Assembly: GCA_023374025.1 (NCBI GenBank)
Contig: SIJG01000021.1
Location: 1,695,523-1,759,522, forward strand
Reading direction: 5' to 3'
DNA length: 64,000 nucleotides
From: Heterodera schachtii
Lineage: Eukaryota; Nematoda; Chromadorea; Rhabditida; Heteroderidae
Shown: positions 12,421-24,859 of the stretch, piece by piece
How positions within the stretch are numbered: the stretch's first letter is position 1
Layout: the number at the start of each line of letters is the position of its first letter
Made by a program: the position numbers and the translations under genes
Notes under the pieces: generated by a model
The model's input: the letters and a program-made list of their open reading frames with translations, nothing else
Told to the model about the DNA's origin: nothing
Databases searched by the model: none

Positions 12421-13972
12421 TTGCCTTATTGGAAAAAATTTAAAACGATTTAATAATTTCCTTTACAATTGAAATATATAGTTTTGTGTTTTTCTGCGTA
12501 AAAAGCGTTAATAAAAAAATTTATTGACTATTTTAGTGCCTATTTGAGTGTTTTTATGCCTATTTTGTGTTTTTTTCTGCCTTTTTTAGGAAGCCCGAAG
12601 CCCTACTTATTACCATAGTGAATTTTTAAGTTTTGTTTTAATTGGTTTAAAGAATTTGATTGGTACAATAAAGTGTGGTATACAGTGACTTTATCAGACC
12701 ATCGGACTACTGTAGGACTTTATGACTACGATACTATGATAATTATGATGATGATGAGTGAATATTAATTCGCACAGACCAGAGCTTATTTGAAAATAAA
12801 CAAGGAAATTTTTTTTCTTATATTTTTTTGAAACTTTATGGGATAAATCTGATACTGAGTGTTGCTAGGTAATTTGTTACTTCCAAAAATGATCAACAAA
12901 CAAATTAAGTCATAAAATGAAAACATGAAAAACTCATGGTTTCATAATTCGAGTTTGTAGTAGATTTGCCTCAAGTTAATTGTACTCATACACACTAGAG
13001 CCAATGTTAAAAACGGCGCGGGTTCATTTCAATAAAACAGATGTATTCGGTAAAATGAGAATAGATGAAAATAATGTTTTTTAGAAGAAATAACAAATTT
13101 ACATGCAAATAAACAAAAAAAAAAATTATTTTTATTTTTTTTGATAGTTCGCTTACAAAAAAAAAAATGAATTCTGCTGATCAATAACAGCATTTATGAC
13201 TAAATTAGGAATTATGTCTTCAAAAGTAAGCAAATTTAGCAATAATTTTTATTGCTCTATTTTCCGTATTGCATAAAAATTCAAAAAATTATTATCAAAG
13301 ACCTTTTGTAAATTAATGCAATTTGTTGTATTATTCATTTAATGAAATAATTAGAACTATTGCATATTTAATAAAATGTTAAATTCAGATGTTACTATTA
13401 CTGTTTTATCACAAAACCAATGGAAGAGGAATTAAGTTGGAGAAAAGGGCAATAAATAATAAATATAAAATCAATTTGATTAAACAGTGTATGCGTTTGA
13501 TTTGATGGAAAACCATTATTTTGGCTTGGAGAAAATTTTGCAAAAATTTGCTGAAACTTTAGAAATTAAAAGTGAAAAGAAGCAAAAGAAAAACCAATCT
13601 TAGCAATAAGATGAAATTAATTGCTGTTTTCGTGATTTACTCTTTTTGGTAATTTTTTTTTTTGACTTTCATTTGTCATTTTTTCATTCTCACATTAATC
13701 CATATTTTTTACATATGTAAATATTAATGAATAAATTATGAAAAATAACGCTTCGAACAATCAAATTCTATTTTCTAAAATACGAGAATTATTTATTCTG
13801 TCAAAATTAATTATTTAAAACAACAAAAGAATGATGTCTCTCCACAAAGGCAATGATACTCATAATAAAAAATTTTGAAAATCACTGGAATGGTAATTTA
13901 AATTTTGAAAACAAAATTGTCGAAATAAATTTAAAAAATTGACATTTTTTTGCCATTTTGTCTGTTCATTGC
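12421..13972. other. AT-rich non-coding region
   Basis: No supported gene. A dispersed repeat shared with about 5105-5175 lies at 12700-12765, and a segment near 13440-13500 (ATCAATTTGATTAAACAGTG) is repeated near 18090-18120. Confidence 0.5.
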
Positions 13973-14947
13973 CTATTTCAAATGGCGCGGAAATTTGTTT
14001 TCCACATAAGAGGTTAAAAAGCTCAAAAGGCCCTTCATAGTCGCACACACTGCACCGAGTTCATAGAACGGTGGATCGGCAAAATTGCGGACAAATCCGA
14101 CTTCAACCATCACATACTCCTAAAGGGACAAAAATTAATAATATTATTAAATAAAATAAAGAAAAAATCAATCTAAGGAATTTGTGTGATAAAAAATTTG
14201 TCGTCTTAACAGAAAAAAAGTTTATACAAGTAGTAAAGCCAATTTTACGAATTTTAACTAGAAAAAGAAGAAAAGGGATTGGGATGTTCCCGAAAAAGAA
14301 CATATGAAAAAGGATTTTAAGTTAAAAACCCACATTTGCGGGATCTGAAACGGCTCTGAAATGATCGACGCCGTAGTCCTCCATCATCACCGACTTGGCC
14401 CCTTTGGAGTTAAGCCGCTTACAGAGAAGCCCATTCTAAAGGGGAAAAACAACGTGATTAAAAATAGCGTTAAGTTAATAAACAAATTTTGAAGAATTTT
14501 GTAACTCGGGATTTGAAAAAAAAATACTGATAAATTTCATTTAAATGAAATATTCTGATAGTCTTTTTGCAAATTCTTAAATTTTTTGTAAAAATTTTAA
14601 GAAGCTTCAAACAAAAATACACTTTTTTAGAAATTTTATTAAAATTTTATTTATATTACTTTATAATATCGAATTTGAAATTGCAAGATAAATTTAATAT
14701 AAATTATAATTAGATGACGCGCCTTTTCGGGGATACTGCTCTTAGCCAATAACACCAACACTTGGAATTTCAGCAAACGATTTGGCGATCCTGGGCCCTC
14801 GGAAGTTTCGTCCAATTTGAAGTACAAATTAGCAGTGTACGGATCAATGGAAGTAAACGGGAGGCCTTCAGCCGAAAAACGGCGCATAAGTACTGGATAC
14901 TTATCCAGTGGCTTGAGGATCTTGTATGAGTATTCGGACTCGCGCGC
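13973..14947 (-). CDS. 3' part of an unrecognised gene, three exons
   Basis: Exons 14723-14947, 14334-14435 and 13973-14119 join in phase 0 and end at a TAG. The translation is rich in conserved-looking sequence (LKPLDKYPVLMRRF, TSIDPYTANLYFKLDE, SVMMEDYGVDHFRAVSDP, ADPPFYELGAV). The first intron only works with a GC donor (AAG|GCGCGT): the nearby GT would place the next exon out of frame. Upstream exons and a start codon were not found; a 95-bp transposable element lies just upstream at 15085. Family not recognised. The moderate GC content of the exons and maintained frame suggest a real gene or a recent relic of one. Confidence 0.55.
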
Positions 14948-15084
14948 CTGAAAGGCAAAAAAAAAACGAATTTTAACTGAAAGAACCAATTCCGAATTAA
15001 TATGTTGAAGATGCACTAAAATAAATTTATATTTTTTAAGTTTGGTGAATATGCTGCCAAAATTCATCATTTAGTAATATTTAT

Positions 15085-15179
15085 TAGGGATGGAATTCCG
15101 GGGCCCAAAAATCTCGGAAATCAGAATTCCGGGGGGGTCAAAAAATTTTGGAAATCGGTAACGGAACGTGCCATCCCTG
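15085..15179. mobile_element. 95-bp hAT-like miniature element with 8-bp target duplication
   Basis: Ends TAGGGATGG / CCATCCCTG are inverted apart from the first base (T/C), as is common in hAT termini. Both sides are flanked by ATATTTAT (15077-15084 and 15180-15187). The interior has GGAATTCCGG and AAATCGG sub-repeats like the 791-bp element at 53158. It appears to be an internally deleted derivative. Confidence 0.8.
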
Positions 15180-15187
15180 ATATTTAT

Positions 15188-18100
15188 GGCTTCAATTTTT
15201 ATTTCAGAAATTTAGGTCTTGGAAAAATGAAATAAAATAAGTAATATAAATTAAAATAGTTAAAATTATTTTTCACTGGTTTTGTAAATATAATTAATTA
15301 TCTTACAATATTATAATAGTGATTACCATTAAAAACCGGTCTAGTACCGAATGTGGCTTTCGCCAATTTTCAACTTTTTTACTGCCGGAAATTAACCGGT
15401 AAAATATCGCGCTTATTCTCAGCAAGCGTCTAACGCTCCAAACTTTGTCAGGCTGCATAAAAAGGAGCAGCTCATAAATGAGCTCTGGCTGAAGCCAAAT
15501 GCGTTGTTGTTTTTGCCGCTGTTTCTCACTTTTGCCATAGAAATGTTGCGCAATTATTGGCCACGCGCTAAGTTTGGTCTATGATTGGTAAAACGGATGC
15601 AAGTTTTTTTAAATTTTTAAGTTAATGTAATCCCCAATGGAGTATTGGATTTAGAGTTAAACTTTGGCCACATTCGTTTCGAGTCAACTGTTAGACATTA
15701 CAACTCGCATAATTTTTCATTGAAAAGGAGATGTGATTTCTCAATATGATTGCGATTATCAATTAAAGACAATTTGGTAAAAATATTCCAATGGCTCTCA
15801 AAACGCTCATAGCAGTTAATGGAATAGATAGATTCCGAGATCACATAAGTTTGGATTTCTGGTTATCGAATCAATTCATAGACGGTAAGCATTTGTTTTC
15901 TAATTAGAGTAATGAATGAATGATCGGGAGTCTTTGAACTATAAATCATTCTTTTCATTTGCTCTCCAGCTTGAAAAATTGGTATAGGACTAGAAGATAC
16001 AATAAAAATGGAATAGGAATTTAGATGAACATAACAAAGAAGTTCACGTTAAAGCACTGCGCAGGCTTTAAAATAGTCAAGAAAAAGATTATTTCCCTGA
16101 TAATACAATATTACAGTATTATTTCCCTGATAATACAATATTACAGTAAGTAATACAAATTGGAATAAAAAATGAATTAAGAAAACTCTTCGGGGTTGGC
16201 TATCAGAAAACAATTCCAAAGTTTAAAGCTTTAATATTTAAATAGCAAATGCAAAAATATAAAACAAAGAAGCAGGATCATAAATGAGCTGTGGCTGAAG
16301 CTAAATGTGTTGTTGTTTCTGCCGTTGCTTGTGACTTTTGCCATTGAAAGGTCACGTGCCATTTTTTAGTTTAAGATTGGTTAAAATAGGTGCAAATAAA
16401 AAAATATATATTAATAAAGAAAAATTTGCAAAAATATCGTGCAAAAAGAGCATTAGGAGGTACAGCGGCTTTCCGATGCCATAAAATTTCAGAATGGAAT
16501 TTCTAGCCTAAAACTCCGAACTCAAATTCTATTCAACTCTGAGAAGACAATAGAGCAATTCGTTTGAAAGTGATCGATTTTTCTAATTTGCTTCAGGCAA
16601 AATGAATGAGTTGAGGGAAATTAGATGATACAACGATCTCAGAAAAGTTTACGTGGAAAACGACACGCAAACTTTAAATATGCAAGGTATGAGTTGTATA
16701 TTTGAAAATAGCGTATTATAGTATAGAAAAACAGGAATAAGACTGAATTATGAGAAAATTTATACAAAATTTTAAAATGAAAATATGGTCCTTTAAACAA
16801 AACTACCAAAAAATTTCCATTAAAAAGACAAGAATTAATATAAGGTGAAAGGATTCTTAATTACATATTTCTCGGTTTAAAGCCCAAATTAAATGCAACA
16901 GATCAGAAATCTCTTCTAAAGGATTTAGTTAAAATAAATCTTCGAAAAATTGAATGATGTATCAGTGGCAATAAATGAATCAAGAACAGACAATTTGCAT
17001 GAAAAGCACTAAAATAAAAACCTTAGGTATATCAAAAAGGGGTTAAATGATCAAAATCAATAAAAATAAAATTAAGCCACATTAAATAACACAAAAATAG
17101 GGTCTAATCTTTCCGTAGATTGGACTCATAAAGCGCACAGAATGCAGGCAATTTATAAAACCGCGATTATGGGCATTTTACAACTTATGATTTTCCAAGA
17201 AAAGGCATTTATCTTATCAGCAGCAACAAATAAGCAATGCTATCAGCAATAGCCATTGGTGGCTATATTATTCTATCTATTTTTAAATATTGGAATCGTA
17301 ATACCAAAATATATATATATTTGAATTTATGATCTTAATTAAGAGCTAATAGGATGAAGCATTTGCTTATTTGTTACTCAAAAGTCTTTGTTTCCGAATT
17401 ATTCAATTCCCATGGTGGCATTCCTACTCAAAATGCAGAGAGAATAAACAATGTGTGTAATTCAAACAATTATTAATAAAAGTGCTGTTTTTGGGTTTGG
17501 CAAGGACAACCCCCAAAAATCGAAACCCCCTCCACAAATCCCACCGACTAACAAGATCAGCAGATGGCGAAATCGGTTGTGAAGACATTACAAGAAGAGT
17601 GTTTGATGAGAGACGGTCGATGAAAAACGTTTCTTTTGGACGCAGTTGAAACTTTCAATTAAAAAAAAGAAATTAGATTTTGGTACAAAAATAAACTTTA
17701 TTAATCACCAAAAGCATTTATAATAATAATATTTGGAATATTTTTTCATTAGCCCCAAATTTAATAAACTCTAATTGTTCAATTGTGTATTGCTAATTCT
17801 TAAAATGAAAAATCAAATTGCTTCAGAAAGAGTTTTACCGAATTATAGCAACAAAAAAAACATTTAAAATAATAAGCGGTATAATTTTTTCATGAGCCCC
17901 AAATTTAGTAACATTTAAAATAAACTAATTGTTTAATATTATGGTGCTATTCTTAAATAAAAACTCAAATTGCTTCTTTTACAAAATATATTAACAAAAA
18001 AAAGCTAATGGACGAGGGAATTAAGAAATGGCATAACAATTACAAATTTAAAAACGAAAAAGGGGGGAGAATGGGGGAGAAGGGCACCAGAGAAAATCAA

Positions 18101-19339
18101 TTTGATTAAATAGTGTATGCAAAACTAAGTGACGAACGGTCAACTGTCAATTTGTGGGAAATTGGAAAAGAAGGCCATCACAAATTCGTATGGAGATTAT
18201 TTTTGTATAAAATAGAAAAATGTAAAAAAATTTTAAACGATTAATTTCTAATCATTTAGTGAAAAAAGAAATAAAAGACGTTTTTTCGTTGGTAAAAAAT
18301 AAAATTGTATATAAAAAAAGTTGGCCAATAAATTTGAATGCATCAGAAAAAAAATTATTCTTTTTTCTTGTAAATTTAGCAAAATCTTGTATGCAAAATT
18401 GATTTTTTTTTGTCGCGATATCTTTTTTTTGGGAAGTCCCGTTGGTGAATGTATAAGAGAGAGTGTCGACTTTAAGAGAGATCTTGAGGATTTTTGATAA
18501 AATTGTGTAGAAATATATTCCTTGCCGCGAGCAATAAAGAAAGGAATACAGAAACGCGCAATTATTTATGCAAATAATAAAAAATAAAAATTATGGGTTG
18601 GAAAAAAGGGAGGAAAGAGCGGGAAAAGAGATGCCATAGTGCACTATTTCGTTAGCACACTCTTTTCTCTACTGCAGCAAAATGAGCTATTTTCTCTCCT
18701 CTAACAGTCTTCAAAGAATAAAAGTGTTCCCGTGCTCTATCGCTTTTGTTTTCCGTCATTCTCTCGTTTCTCTTCCATTTTTCTCTCTATTTTTTATTGC
18801 TGCATTTTGATAAAGCAAAAAAAACATTTAAATTTTTTTTTATTAAAGGCAAAATCTAGCCAAAGAAAAATTATTTCATTATTTGAATTTTTCAAGGTTT
18901 TATTAGTCCTATGCTACTGTAAAAATTGAGCCTCCCCCTTTAGCCTAAGGCAATTTCCTCAAATATTTTTAAATTAATTTCAAAAATGAAATATTTTTTT
19001 TACACACATTTTTAAAATAAAGATTTATTACATATTTAAATGGCCGATTTGTAAGAATAAATTTAAAATACATAAAATTTTCTGTATTTTTGAGTTTTCA
19101 AGTGGTTCAAAAAATATTTAATTTAATATTTTCAAAAATAAATACCTCCATTTGATGTTCATTTAAAACAAAGATAATTTATCAATTAATTATATTAGTG
19201 GTTTACTTCATAAAATTTCTTAATTACTTTGATTCGTCCTCCATTTTTGCATTTTTCACTTTCAAATCAATGGCCAAAGTCCTAACCCACTTGTAAGGAA
19301 AATTCTACAATTTTGAGCTTAGAATGGTCAATTCAGCGG
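15188..19339. other. Long AT-rich non-coding region with duplicated segments
   Basis: No gene was supported. Visible structure: a segment at about 15470-15560 (CATAAATGAGCTCTGGCTGA...) repeated in degenerate form at about 16277-16365; a direct duplication of about 33 bp at 16085-16146 (TTATTTCCCTGATAATACAA twice); a segment near 18060-18120 repeated from 13440. Open frames here, for example at 18732-18929, are low-complexity. Confidence 0.5.
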
Positions 19340-20945
19340 TCTACGTCAGTTGGGCGCCAGCATTTTTTTGGACTATAACTTTTTCTTTGTCAATCAAATC
19401 CAACATTGTTAGTAGAGACCGGACAACTGGGGTCGGAGGGATCCCGAGTCGGGATCCCGACTGAATCCCGATCAGTTCCGAACATTTTGGAAAAACGATT
19501 GGGACGGATCCCGAGTCGGGATCCCGACCGAATCCCGATCCCGATGAATCCCGAAGATTTTTTTCGGGATCCCGCGGGATTATCGGGATTTGCTAAAACC
19601 CATTTTTTTTAAAGTTTTCTGCTAACTTTTGTTCAAATGCTTATCTAATATTTATAATTGATCAATTCGAGTGAAGAAAATAGAGATGGGAATTATAGCA
19701 GGTTTTTAGAAAATTTTCAAAATTCGAATATCATGTCTAAAAATCAGATTTTAGGACCAAAAATTAGAATATTTAACAACATAACTTTAAATAGTTTTTT
19801 TACAATTTAATTAATATCAATTTTGTATTTTCGCCTCCTATGATCAGTTTTAACAATTTGAGGAAAATTAGCAAATCGTTAAGTGCATCGGAATCAAAAA
19901 ATCAAATTTTAAAGAATTTTTTGCTGAGAATTTTTCAAAAACTTTAGGGGAACAAGGTGGAGGCCGGCGGTGCCGATAGGCGCCGCCGGGTAAAATTTTG
20001 TAATTTTTGATGCGATTTGTTAACAGATTTGCCACAAAATAACCAAATTTTTTGGCGATTTTGAGCAAATTTTTCAAGAAAATTAAAGATTTTTAGAGTC
20101 CGGCTGTGCCGATATGCACCGAAGGAAAAATACTTTGACAACAAATTTTATTCTGATTATTGGATAGAATTTTTAGAAATCGTTGTGCCATAAAACTCTA
20201 ATAAGATTTAGTAATGTTTTAGTAATTTTAAAAGATAATTTATGATAATTCTTTTTTGGAAGAAATAAATGTCACAAAATGGCCACCTTTTGCGTCAAAT
20301 TTTGAAAATTTTAGTGGAATTTTGGAGACCCGTGAAAATTTTTTGGGATTTTTAAGAGATTTTTTAAGCAAAATTAGCAAATGACAATATTTTTTAATTT
20401 AAAATTCAAGATTTAATTAAAAAATGGAGATTTTTCAAAAAATTATCATGACTTCAATCCCGCGGGATCCCGCAGGATTGCTAAAATCGTCGGGAGGGAT
20501 CCCGATTCGGGATCCCGATGAAATCCCGATCAATCCCGACGAATTTAAAAAATCGCTCGGGACGGATCCCGAGGTCGGGATCCCGAATTTAATCCCGCGG
20601 GATCCCGAAGAAATCCCGCGGGATCCCGATCCCGTCCGGTCTCTAATTGTTAGTATCATTCGAAAGCTCTTAATATGTTCTATTAGCCTGTAAAATTCCA
20701 AAATTTCGTCAATTTAAAAAAAGTTTGAGCAAGAAAAAGTTGAAAAATTTGGTTTTTTGAATTCTTCAAGTCATAACTTTTTTTAACCTCAATGAAATTT
20801 TCAGAATTTTGCATGATAGTAGAGGACACTTAGGGCTGTCGCATGCTACCAACAATGTTGAATTTGGTTGACAAAGAAAAAAGTTATAACTGAAAAGGTG
20901 CTGGCGCCCAAACGTGCCGGCGCCCAACTGACGGGTTCCGCAATT
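19340..20945. repeat. Fold-back repeat, split by a hAT-like element
   Basis: The left arm (about 19346-19412: CAGTTGGGCGCCAGCA, AACTTTTTCTTTGTCAA, CCAACATTG) is matched in inverse orientation on the right (about 20850-20935: CAATGTTGAATTTGG, TTGACAAAGAAAAAAGTT, GCTGGCGCCCAA, GGCGCCCAACTGACG). It is interrupted by the element at 19413-20645. It carries the dispersed core ATCATTCGAAAGCTCT. Confidence 0.65.
19413..20645. mobile_element. 1.23-kb non-autonomous hAT-like element
   Basis: Perfect terminal inverted repeats TAGAGACCGGAC / GTCCGGTCTCTA; 8-bp target duplication ATTGTTAG at 19405-19412 and 20646-20653. Sub-terminal arrays of GGGATCCCGAxTCGGGATCCC occur at both ends in inverted arrangement, and the interior has the shared hairpin at 19964-19989 (GGCGGTGCCGATAGGCGCC...). 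No transposase-like frame is present. Eight-bp duplications and YAGRG-type termini are diagnostic of the hAT superfamily. Confidence 0.88.
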
Positions 20946-21653
20946 TAGTAATATTTAATTATTTATTTCGGCAATTCTCAGACGACAAATATGAGGGGCG
21001 GGGTTGAGCATCGCCCCAAATATTTGTGTTTTGTCGACTGAAATTTGGCAATTGGCATTGAATTTGATCACAATTACGGACGACAAAGGTATAATTCCCG
21101 ACAAAAATTTTGCAAGACAAACGACAAATTCAGACGGGAGATAAACGAAATGACGTATTTTATCAGAGCGGGATTTGCAAATGTTGTGGTCATCGGGGAT
21201 GGTGGGATTGAAGAAATCGGATGCGTAAAAATAACATAAAAAAAGTCATTTGCACCAAAGTGATCAGATCACTTCTTCAGGGTGATCGAAAACCAAAAAA
21301 TGGCTTTAAATTTAGAAATTTTCAGAAATTCCTAGGGGGCTGAAAAAAATTTTCGTGTAAGATAATATAAGGGACAGAAAGAGCACAAAATTTGCTAAAA
21401 AATGCAAAAAACCGGATGTCTCTATGACTTATGTACGCTAAGACTCCTGAAGATGAAGTTGGTAGTCATAAAAATTTCTGTAACACTGATAATTTTTTTT
21501 TATAAATTATCAAAAATTAAAAAAAAAATTATGAAAAATGCTAAAAAGTCCAAAATATGTACCAAGCAAGAAAAGTGAGGACAGTTTTAAACATAAAAAC
21601 ACAAAGTTAGAAGACATTAAGGATGTCGTCAATCAGAAAGTAAAAAATGATGA
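20946..21653. repeat. Non-coding region with dispersed repeat
   Basis: A segment at about 21245-21400 (CAGATCACTTCTTCAGGGTGA, then CCTAGGGGGCTGAAAAAAA) is one of three copies in the window (others near 8800-9080 and 52380-52560). No gene supported. Confidence 0.45.
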
Positions 21654-23730
21654 TCATTTGTGCTCCGTTTTTGCTTCTTTCACTATGACATCAATGGCCA
21701 ATGTCACTTTGTCCTCGCTTTGGTCGTAAAAGCCTTTGTTTGGGTCCATCAGTTCCTTAATTGTTCATAATTGGATCAATTAAGGAAAAGTTTAATTGTC
21801 ACTCACAGCAAATGAAATAAAATCAGAGAATCCCCTGGAGACCGATTCTCTGTTTAAAGTTATTTCTTCGTTGAATTCTTCCTTGATATCAGCCACACCG
21901 CTCTTTTTCGAGACAATTCGAACAGTTGCCGAACATTTGCAACTCCAATTTATGTCTAAAAATAATATAATTAAATAATTATATCAATTAACATTAATTT
22001 GCACCTTCTTTTGGAGCGGCACAATAAAGGAAAATGCCCAAACATTTCTCATTGTCAGTGATTTCATTCTTCGGATTTATTTGTGCCCATATTTTCCATG
22101 GCAATCCATTTATGTACGTGCCAGATTCACTTATACGTTGACTCCAAATGATTTCTCTCTCAAATTCCGACACTTTTTCAATTTCCATAGAAAGTGTCCC
22201 ATGGGATTTGCTTGCATCAGAAATGAATTTATCCGCTTTTGCTTTGCCCACAGCAACATCGATTGTCACTGTTATTTTGTCCCCATTTTGGTCATAAAAT
22301 CCTTTGCTCGGTTCCATCAATTCCTTAATTACCCAAATTGATCAATTAAGCAAATTATTCAATTTACACTCACCGCACATGCAATAAAATAAAAGCCACG
22401 ACCTTGTTGTTTATTGTTAAAAATTAGATCATTGAATTTTCCAACGGAATTCTCCACACCGTTCATTTTTGAGACAATTCGAAAAGTTGCCGAACATTTG
22501 CAGCTCCAATTTTCATTTTCTCAATTTCAAATTATATTAATTAAAAGTATGGTTTTATGTTGTTTCACCTTCCCTTGGGCCAAAGCAACAAAGTTAATGG
22601 CCAAACATTTCTCACTGTCAGTGCCTTCCGTCCTCTCATTTATTTGTGCCAATATTTTCCAAGAAAGTCCCTTGATGTATACGGTATCGTCACTGAATAT
22701 GTAACTCTCCATTGGTTCTCTTGCAAATTCCGACATTTCTTCGATGTTCATCGAAATTGTCCCAAATGTCAAAATTCGCCAATGACTCGGAAATTTCAAT
22801 GGGCAAAATAAATGAGAATAATTTCCTCGAAAAATCGGTTGGCAATGGAACTGATAAACGCCAATCTTTTCTTCGGCTGTTAAAACTTGTGAAGGAACTG
22901 AAAAATTTGGGGAAAAAGAAGAAAATTACTCAAAATTAATTTTTTTTTTAATTTTTTTTTACCTATTTTTTTCAAAAATTCCTCTTTTGAGAATAGCGGA
23001 AAGCGAATTTTTAATAGTGCCGGGCCAAGCATTTGACGGCGATTCTCTGCTGAACATTCAATGCCATTTTCACGGCATTTGGCGTCGGCCCAACGGAGTG
23101 TCGAAAAAAACAATTAAAATTAATGGTGAATAATAAGAATTAATTAGAAATTATTATTATTTTTATAGTAAATTTACTGCATCCCAAATTGAAATTTCTT
23201 CACGGATTTGCAATTCATCACGCTCAAAAATTTGACACAACAATTTTTGGTTAATTTGCAAAAATGCCTCCGATTTGATCAAAGTTTCCACATTTTTGTC
23301 AATGAACATTAAACAATCATGGGCAAAGTCCTTTAATTAAAAATTCATTTATTTTTGAAAATAATTATTAGTTTATTTGAAACAAAAATATATCTGAAAA
23401 ATTACTATTTTTAGAAAATTTTTTTATGAATTTTCCTTCTCACCTTCAAGTCGAAAAGGCAGGCCTGGGCATATGCCAAGAAAACATTGCGCAATTCGGA
23501 GACGGGAACATCCAAACATGGATTGAAAAGACCAGGGATATTGTACTTTTTGGCTAATTAAAAAATGATTATTAAATTTAATTACTTCAAATAAAATTCA
23601 CCGGCGTAAAGCACTTCCATTGAATTGTCTCCGTTCAATTCACTCAACTCTTCTGTATAGATGAAACTCAACATCACTTTGAATGCTGCTGCTTCAACAT
23701 CGGGGACTTCCACGGGACAATTAGCAGAGG
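21654..23730 (-). pseudogene. BTB-BACK-MATH paralogue lacking the first two exons
   Basis: Exons equivalent to 3-11 of the 5510-7875 gene are present: 23602-23730, 23444-23553, 23178-23330, 22963-23101, 22569-22897, 22374-22519, 22005-22323, 21807-21955, 21654-21755. Domains are the second half of BTB (PDVEAAAFKVMLSFIYTEEL), BACK (DFAHDCLMFIDKNVETL) and two MATH units (DKITVTIDVAV; SEDKVTLAIDVIVKEAK). Exons 1-2, with the BTB start and its ATG, are missing; a minisatellite occupies their place. The end of the 22569-22897 exon (LAQGK) is out of phase with the next exon, where the other copies end phase 1 after APKEG, which suggests a one-base change. The intron before 23101 ends in CG, as in the first copy. 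Probably a decaying gene, although a shortened product cannot be excluded. Confidence 0.65.
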
Positions 23731-23925
23731 CTATTTCAAAACATTGGGTAATTAGCAAAGGCTAATTCAAAAATGGGAAATTATCCGAGGCTATTTCAGA
23801 ATATACGATACTTAGCAGATGATAATCCAAAATATAAGGTAATAAGCAGAGGTTAATTCAAAATTTAGGGTAGCTAGCACAGCCGTAGAGGCTAATCAAA
23901 ATATAGGGTAATTAGCATCTACGGC
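23731..23925. repeat. Minisatellite seeded by an intron-exon junction
   Basis: About six degenerate units of 30-35 bp (GGTAATTAGCAGAGGCTAAT, then TCAAAATATAG). On the minus strand each unit reads ...TTAGCCTCTGCTAATT, that is, the 3' splice acceptor and first bases of the adjoining BTB exon. The single-copy version is at 7490-7530 in the intact paralogue. Confidence 0.75.
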
Positions 23926-24859
23926 AAAATGATGACCTAAAAATGAGAAGGAGAACAGAAACAAATGTGATTTGAGAGAATCAATGGAAATTGTATAATA
24001 TAAAGTCAAATCGTACGCTGCTAATGGCACTTCATAAAAGTGCCAATTTTACATAATTTTCGAGAAAAATTCTTCAGAAATTTTACTAAACAAACAAAAA
24101 AAGTGAATGACATTTCTTAAACGTTCATGCTAATAAAGCAAAGAGCAATCTAATGTATCGTATGCTACAGTAGGTTAGAAATACTAAGAAAGTTATAAAT
24201 TTTTCAATTCATATGCTTTTTGTTTTGATTTAATTGGTCGAATGTTATGGAAAAAATTAAATATGACCATTTGAATTTGAATCATTAAACTGATCAGAAG
24301 ATAACTGTGATTTTAAACCTGCTGAAAGGATTTGCTGACCACCTTCGAAAAGACTGAAATGATTGGAAATTTTTGAATGAATTTTAGGTTTTTACAATTT
24401 TTTCCAAAATGTATTTATTTATTTTCTTAACAAGAAAGGGATAATGGCGCTAAATTTTTAAAAATTCGAATTTTCGTTATCAAGCGAAATGCAGACTAGA
24501 ACCAAGGAAAACATTCATACACTTCGACACTATTAATTATTGAACCGACTTTCAAATTTGGTGAATCAATTCAGTGCCATTCTTTTCAGCTGAAACAAAA
24601 ATAATTTTTAAAAACCAAAAATATTTAAATTTTCTTTTTCAATTTTTTGACATTTTCTTTTTTAAAGAGTTAAATCAGTAAGTCGGTTCAATAATATATA
24701 TTTGTTAAAAATTGTCGTGAGTTCGATTCCCTCCCAGGTCTACCGTTTTGCCCAACCTTTATTTTAGCAACAATAATAAATTTGTAATTGCTTTAAAGAA
24801 AACTGCGCAAAATGATATTAAATTAAGGATGGTTCAATCAGAAAATTGCAAATTGCTTT
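23926..24859. other. Non-coding spacer between BTB copies
   Basis: The first part (to about 23990) resembles 8270-8340 upstream of the first BTB copy. The rest is AT-rich. A tRNA B-box-like GAGTTCGATTCCC is at 24719-24731 without a clear A box. Confidence 0.4.

Noticed and set aside
20424..20701. Proline/aspartate and glycine/serine-rich frames on both strands
   Set aside because: They are translations of the GGGATCCCG sub-repeats of the hAT-like element.
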